This document shows, in pieces, positions 60,685 to 64,000 of a stretch of DNA of 64,000 nucleotides. The notes under the pieces were generated by a model. That model was not told the origin of the DNA and did not search any database. It saw only the letters and a list, made by a program, of their open reading frames with translations. Numbering within the stretch: position 1 is the stretch's first letter; the number at the start of each line of letters is the position of its first letter. Both the position numbers and the translations under genes were made by a program. Source of the stretch: Helianthus annuus (lineage: Eukaryota; Streptophyta; Magnoliopsida; Asterales; Asteraceae); assembly GCF_002127325.2 (NCBI RefSeq), contig NC_035444.2, positions 80,899,870-80,963,869 on the forward strand, read 5' to 3'.

Positions 60685-60702
60685 TCCCCGGCAACGGCGC
60701 CA
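60685..60702 (-). other. B primer binding site
   Basis: The minus strand reads TGGCGCCGTTGCCGGGGA six bases after the LTR end CACATCA. This is the well-known primer site of Athila/Tat-type plant elements. Confidence 0.88.
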
Positions 60703-61907
60703 AAAACTTGATGTGTGCGAGGTGTTATATATTTTTGATGTATATTTTAAGCCCTTTTACACTTTTTAGCCAAGTTTTAAATTTATAAAACACGATATTT
60801 ACTAACACTAGACACACATATGGGCAAGTGCACCCATCGTGGACGTAGTATAGTGTTGGTAAGATACCGAGGTCGTCCAAGGACACAAGAGCTTTTAGTA
60901 CCGGTTTATCCTCAACGTCTAATCAAATCAAAAAGTTAGAAAAAGGTTTTAAACTAGAAAAATAAAAACTAACTAAATGCTGAAAAATAAAAATAAAATA
61001 AAAACAGATAGACAAGATGAATCACTTGGATCCGACTCGTGTATTAGTATAACCTTTGATTATTTTCGCACTTTTGCACTTGTTTAAGAGATTATCTTAG
61101 TTATTGTAGTAGGCCCCTCTTTTGAAGGCGACGTTACCCTCAACCCAGTAGTTTGAGTCAGCAAGGATACAATCCTAAAGGGTTGGATTATTGGAAGATA
61201 ATGAATTAAGTTATTAATGCAAATTATGGTAGGCCCCGCTTTTGGCGGTGACGTTACCCTCGGCTAAGTAGTCTGAGTCAGCAGGGATACAGTCCTAAAT
61301 AGCCGGGTTATAGTATTAATAGTAGTTAACTTATGAGGGGGTCAAAGAGTTTGGATCCCCGCCATCCAATACCTATGGGCATTGAAGGAGATCCTACTAA
61401 ATTTGACCCAGGTCCCTTGCAGGACCTCTAAACGCTGAACAAGGGCAAGACCCTTACCAAACCGTTCCCTTAACCCCCGATCAGGTAGCCAACATACCTC
61501 CATATAGACCGTGGAGATATGAATGGTGAAAATCTTTTATTTTATATAGACAGTAAAATAATGCCAAGACACCACGGACAAACGATAAGGAAAGATCACC
61601 ATCAACATAAGAAACTAGTTATTAAAGTCATTAATACAAAACCAAATAAAAAGTGCAAAAGATTAAAAATAAAAAGTATTATACTAAACACTTGTCTTCA
61701 CCAAGTGATGTAAGAGACTTAGGCAAACATGGCCTTGATTGTCAAGAACTCTTACTATCAATCTTGGATCCCGAGACGACTCACACACTCTACGATGGAC
61801 AATGGATGATGGTGGTGGATGATGGTGTTATGGTGGTGGTGGGTGGTGGATGAAGTGTGAGAGAGGTGGTGTGCCAAGGGATGAGTTGGAATGAAACCAA
61901 GCACTCC

Positions 61908-61915
61908 TATTTATA
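61908..61915 (-). promoter_or_regulatory. TATA box of B LTR
   Basis: TATAAATA on the minus strand (CCTATAAATAGGAGTGC), directly downstream of three dyad pairs at 61936-62155. The same box is in both truncated copies (36930 and 56310 regions). Confidence 0.65.
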
Positions 61916-61935
61916 GGCTGAACAGAAGGCTGGGC

Positions 61936-62155
61936 ACGGCCCCGTGTCCGCTGGACACGCCCCCGTGCCCGTCTGACACTCTCTCTCTTCATTAATTGTA
62001 ATTCGCAATTACAATTAATGCGCCTGCTGTACTTTCGCCACGCCCCCGTGCTCACTGGACACGGCCCCGTGGTGGGCAATAGAAGCTTCTACAGGTTTGT
62101 CTTTTCTGCTGCTTCTTGGGCACGGCCCCGTGCTGGCTGAGCACGGGGCGTGTTC
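61936..62155. repeat. Paired CACGGCCCCGTG dyads, LTR set
   Basis: Three pairs at about 61936, 62039 and 62118, each with the same 9-nt spacer. All are within 250 bp upstream of the TATA box. They recur at 36957-37170 and 56332-56550. A palindromic TTAATTGTAATT-type hairpin (near 61995) lies between pairs 1 and 2. Confidence 0.9.
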
Positions 62156-62819
62156 AGTCTTCTGTTTTCTCTTCTTTGCTTGGGAGGATGCCGTTGAGGG
62201 TTCGGGCAATCTACTTTTGTTCCTTTTCTTGTATTTATGCTAGAATTAGCTGTCTTTTTGCTTCTTTTGTGTATTTGAGCTCATTTCATCCTGAAAATAC
62301 AAAAGGAAGACAAAAACACTCTTTTTCCAACATTAGTACTTAAAAAGGGTTTGTTTTATGCCTCATTTGATGTAATTTATATGTTGCATTTTACACATGT
62401 AACACCCCCAAAATACCACCTGCGGAAACCCCGCGAGGCGTGTTACACATCAGAGTCTGAGCCACTAATCACATTGAACCAATAGTAAATATTTAAATAA
62501 AACATGTCATTAGTAGCCAAGATTAAATGTCAAACACGATATTAATCTCCAAGAGTTATGTAGCGGAAGCATATGATAAGTCGTTTAGTAATCGTTTCAA
62601 AATAAACTTAAAACCAATGCATCAATTATAAATAATCCAGCAGCTTCGATCCATGACCACTCCAGCACGCCCAGATAGCAAGTCCATGTTCCAAAGTTAA
62701 CGACCTACAAGCATGCAAACAAGTGTGTCAGACTACGCTGGTGAGTTCAAGGTTTTGTTAACGTGCTGAGTTACCAGATGTATGTTAATGCAATTCCATG
62801 TTGCGTTACAATGTTGCTC

Positions 62820-62942
62820 ATGTTAGATACCCTAGGGAGTGTGCCCATGTGTATCCGGGGAGTGGTTACCCCCTTGTTTGCTATGTTGCCATCGTTAGAT
62901 ACCCTAGGGAGTGTGCCCATATGTATCCGAGGAGTGTGCCTC
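62820..62942. repeat. Tandem pair in C LTR
   Basis: A unit of about 76 bp with GTTAGATACCCTAGGGAGTG and CCCATRTGTATCCGRGGAGT occurs twice (from about 62822 and 62895). Confidence 0.8.
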
Positions 62943-63395
62943 TAACAACCATAGCCCTATCCAGATAATTAGTTCACGCCCGTCCTTACGGCCCGGTGTG
63001 AGGTTTCCCACCTAATAGCGCTATCAACTAATTACCCCCATTACCCTTCAGGCAATAACCAAAACCGATTTAGTTGTTTACCCAATGTTTCCCTTCCAAT
63101 ATTTACCCGTTGTCCCAAACCACCGGGACGCATGCTTGAGAAAATGCAATGAACTCACCTGGGATTGCTCGGTATGATACAAAAAGTTCAGTTAAGCTAT
63201 AATGTGTTCAACCACGTCCTAGCACATTTATTATACAAGTCAGGTTTGGTTCACGTAATGCACACAGGTTTACACATAGCTAACAGGTTTCAGGCACGTA
63301 TAGAACATGGCATCACAATCAAGCTATACAAGTTACAGTTACAACATAACAACTTGCACGATTTAACTAAGTCCAATAGTGTTCGGCCCAACATG

Positions 63396-63860
63396 TTGTG
63401 CGATCCACAACATGTTGTGCGGTCCAACCAAACCCGGCCCATCAATAATATACAACCCAATAACATATCGGCCCAATACACCAAACACATAACAGTCTTG
63501 TGCGGTCAGAGATGTAAGCCCAATGTGCTCGGCCCAAATTCACTAACATAACTTGTGCGGTCCAACTCAGGTTGTGCGGCTGACTTTGGGCTTGTCCGGC
63601 CCAAACAGCGTAACAGCATAACATGTGCGATTCATCTGGGTTGTGCGACTGGCCAGCCCAGCCCAACATGTCCTCCGGCCCAACAGTTAAGCTGATCCGC
63701 TAACTTTGTGCGATTCAGGGGATCTTGTGCGATCAATTCCCCCTTGTGCGACCGGATCAGACTTGTGTGATTGGACCTCTTGTGTGACAGGAGGTCTTGT
63801 GCGACCAGGAGCCTTGTACGAGTGGGCTCCCTGGTGCGATTGGCTAGTCTTGTGTGATTA
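63396..63860. repeat. TTGTGCGA-type array in C LTR
   Basis: About 16 copies of TTGTGCGAYY or TTGTGCGGYC and variants. From 63707 to 63857 they recur every 17-19 bp in the same direction. Confidence 0.85.
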
Positions 63861-64000
63861 GAACAATCATTCCACAAATCAAGCTATTCGGTTACAATCA
63901 ATTAACAGTTTCCTTATCTAGTTTATCAATTAACAACTTCCAACATGTGATTAATCTAATATAGATCAAACAAGGGTTTCATCTACAAATCTCTATGAAC

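Larger units (their letters stand above)
56275..62397 (-). mobile_element. Element B: LARD-like element without pol
   Basis: Minus orientation: 5' LTR (60709-62397), primer site (60685-60702), 3.9 kb internal DNA with two short ORF regions and no RT, RNase H or integrase, polypurine tract (56811-56830), truncated 3' LTR (56275-56810). The primer site and a CX2CX3HX4C knuckle suggest derivation from the Athila/Tat side of Ty3/gypsy. It must depend on enzymes from other elements. The site-specific feature is an array of paired CACGGCCCCGTG dyads throughout. Confidence 0.8.
60709..62397 (-). repeat. B 5' LTR
   Basis: From TGATGTGTGCG on the + strand to TTTTACACA at 62397. It lacks the last CATCA, because element C starts there. 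Two near-repeats of CAGYAGGGATACAGTCCTAAA-like sequence, split by AGGCCCCKCTTTT words, lie at 61110-61310. Short ORFs are LTR sequence. Confidence 0.85.
62398..64000 (-). repeat. Element C LTR, continues past the window
   Basis: It starts TGTAACACCCCCAAAATACC, close to H's LTR start and sharing blocks such as GAACTCACCT, GGTTTGTT-type and AATAGCGCTAT, so minus orientation is likely. It lies within the last bases of B's LTR. No internal region is visible. Confidence 0.75.

Noticed and set aside
58291..62343. Several short frames rich in STGPCP or PRARV words
   Set aside because: They read through the CACGGCCCCGTG dyads in different frames and carry no conserved protein signal.

Overview
This window is plant nuclear DNA, very probably from a eudicot and plausibly from Asteraceae (inference from the style of the LTR, Helitron and SINE families and from a compact-intron CRK-type kinase gene; nothing in the sequence names the species). 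It holds one clearly intact host gene, a six-exon receptor-like cytoplasmic kinase on the + strand (20979-23601). Almost everything else is transposable-element sequence in several layers of nesting and decay. There is no bacterial-style operon, CRISPR array, rRNA gene or bona fide tRNA gene.

Layout, left to right. 1-973: possible 5' part of a minus-strand gene (one exon plus leader) that ends at a Helitron-type 5' terminus. 1512-2117: inverted-repeat element full of ACGT-core motifs. 2363-11646: a minus-strand Ty3/gypsy (chromovirus-like) element, here called H, with a 5-bp target duplication, one 3.0-kb LTR and one 1.55-kb internally deleted LTR, and a pol broken by stops and frameshifts. 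11652-20978: small DNA elements (Tourist-like and hAT-like MITEs, a 1.3-kb Helitron, a 1.25-kb Mutator-like element) and SINEs. 20979-23601: the kinase gene, with a hAT-like MITE in intron 4. 24654-29164: a candidate large Helitron carrying exon-like fragments, a Tourist MITE, a CACTA-like end and a dead hAT element. 29270-30473: decayed pogo element. 31173-32469: three tandem 0.42-0.48-kb units.

32470-64000 is a stack of nested LTR elements. G (minus) lies deepest. A (plus, 34493-50458) inserted into G's LTR with target duplication GCGAG. D (38267-43986, ACCTA) and solo LTR E (45421-48809, AACAT) inserted into A. A Mutator-like element with a 9-bp duplication sits in D's LTR. A second copy of the A family, A', gives RT-RNase H-integrase at 51306-53776 and an LTR from 53868. 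That LTR is interrupted by B (56275-62397), a 6-kb element without pol (LARD-like), whose end is in turn interrupted by LTR C (62398 to the edge).

The most unusual signal is in the LTRs. Several unrelated families carry short family-specific palindromes at near-constant spacing, often just upstream of a TATAAATA box. In B, paired 12-bp dyads of CACGGCCCCGTG type are always separated by 9 nt (21 bp centre to centre) in both LTR and internal DNA. In A and G it is CGATCG every 16-17 bp, in E CGCGGCCCGC pairs 32-33 bp apart, and in C TTGTGCGA-type half sites every 17-19 bp.
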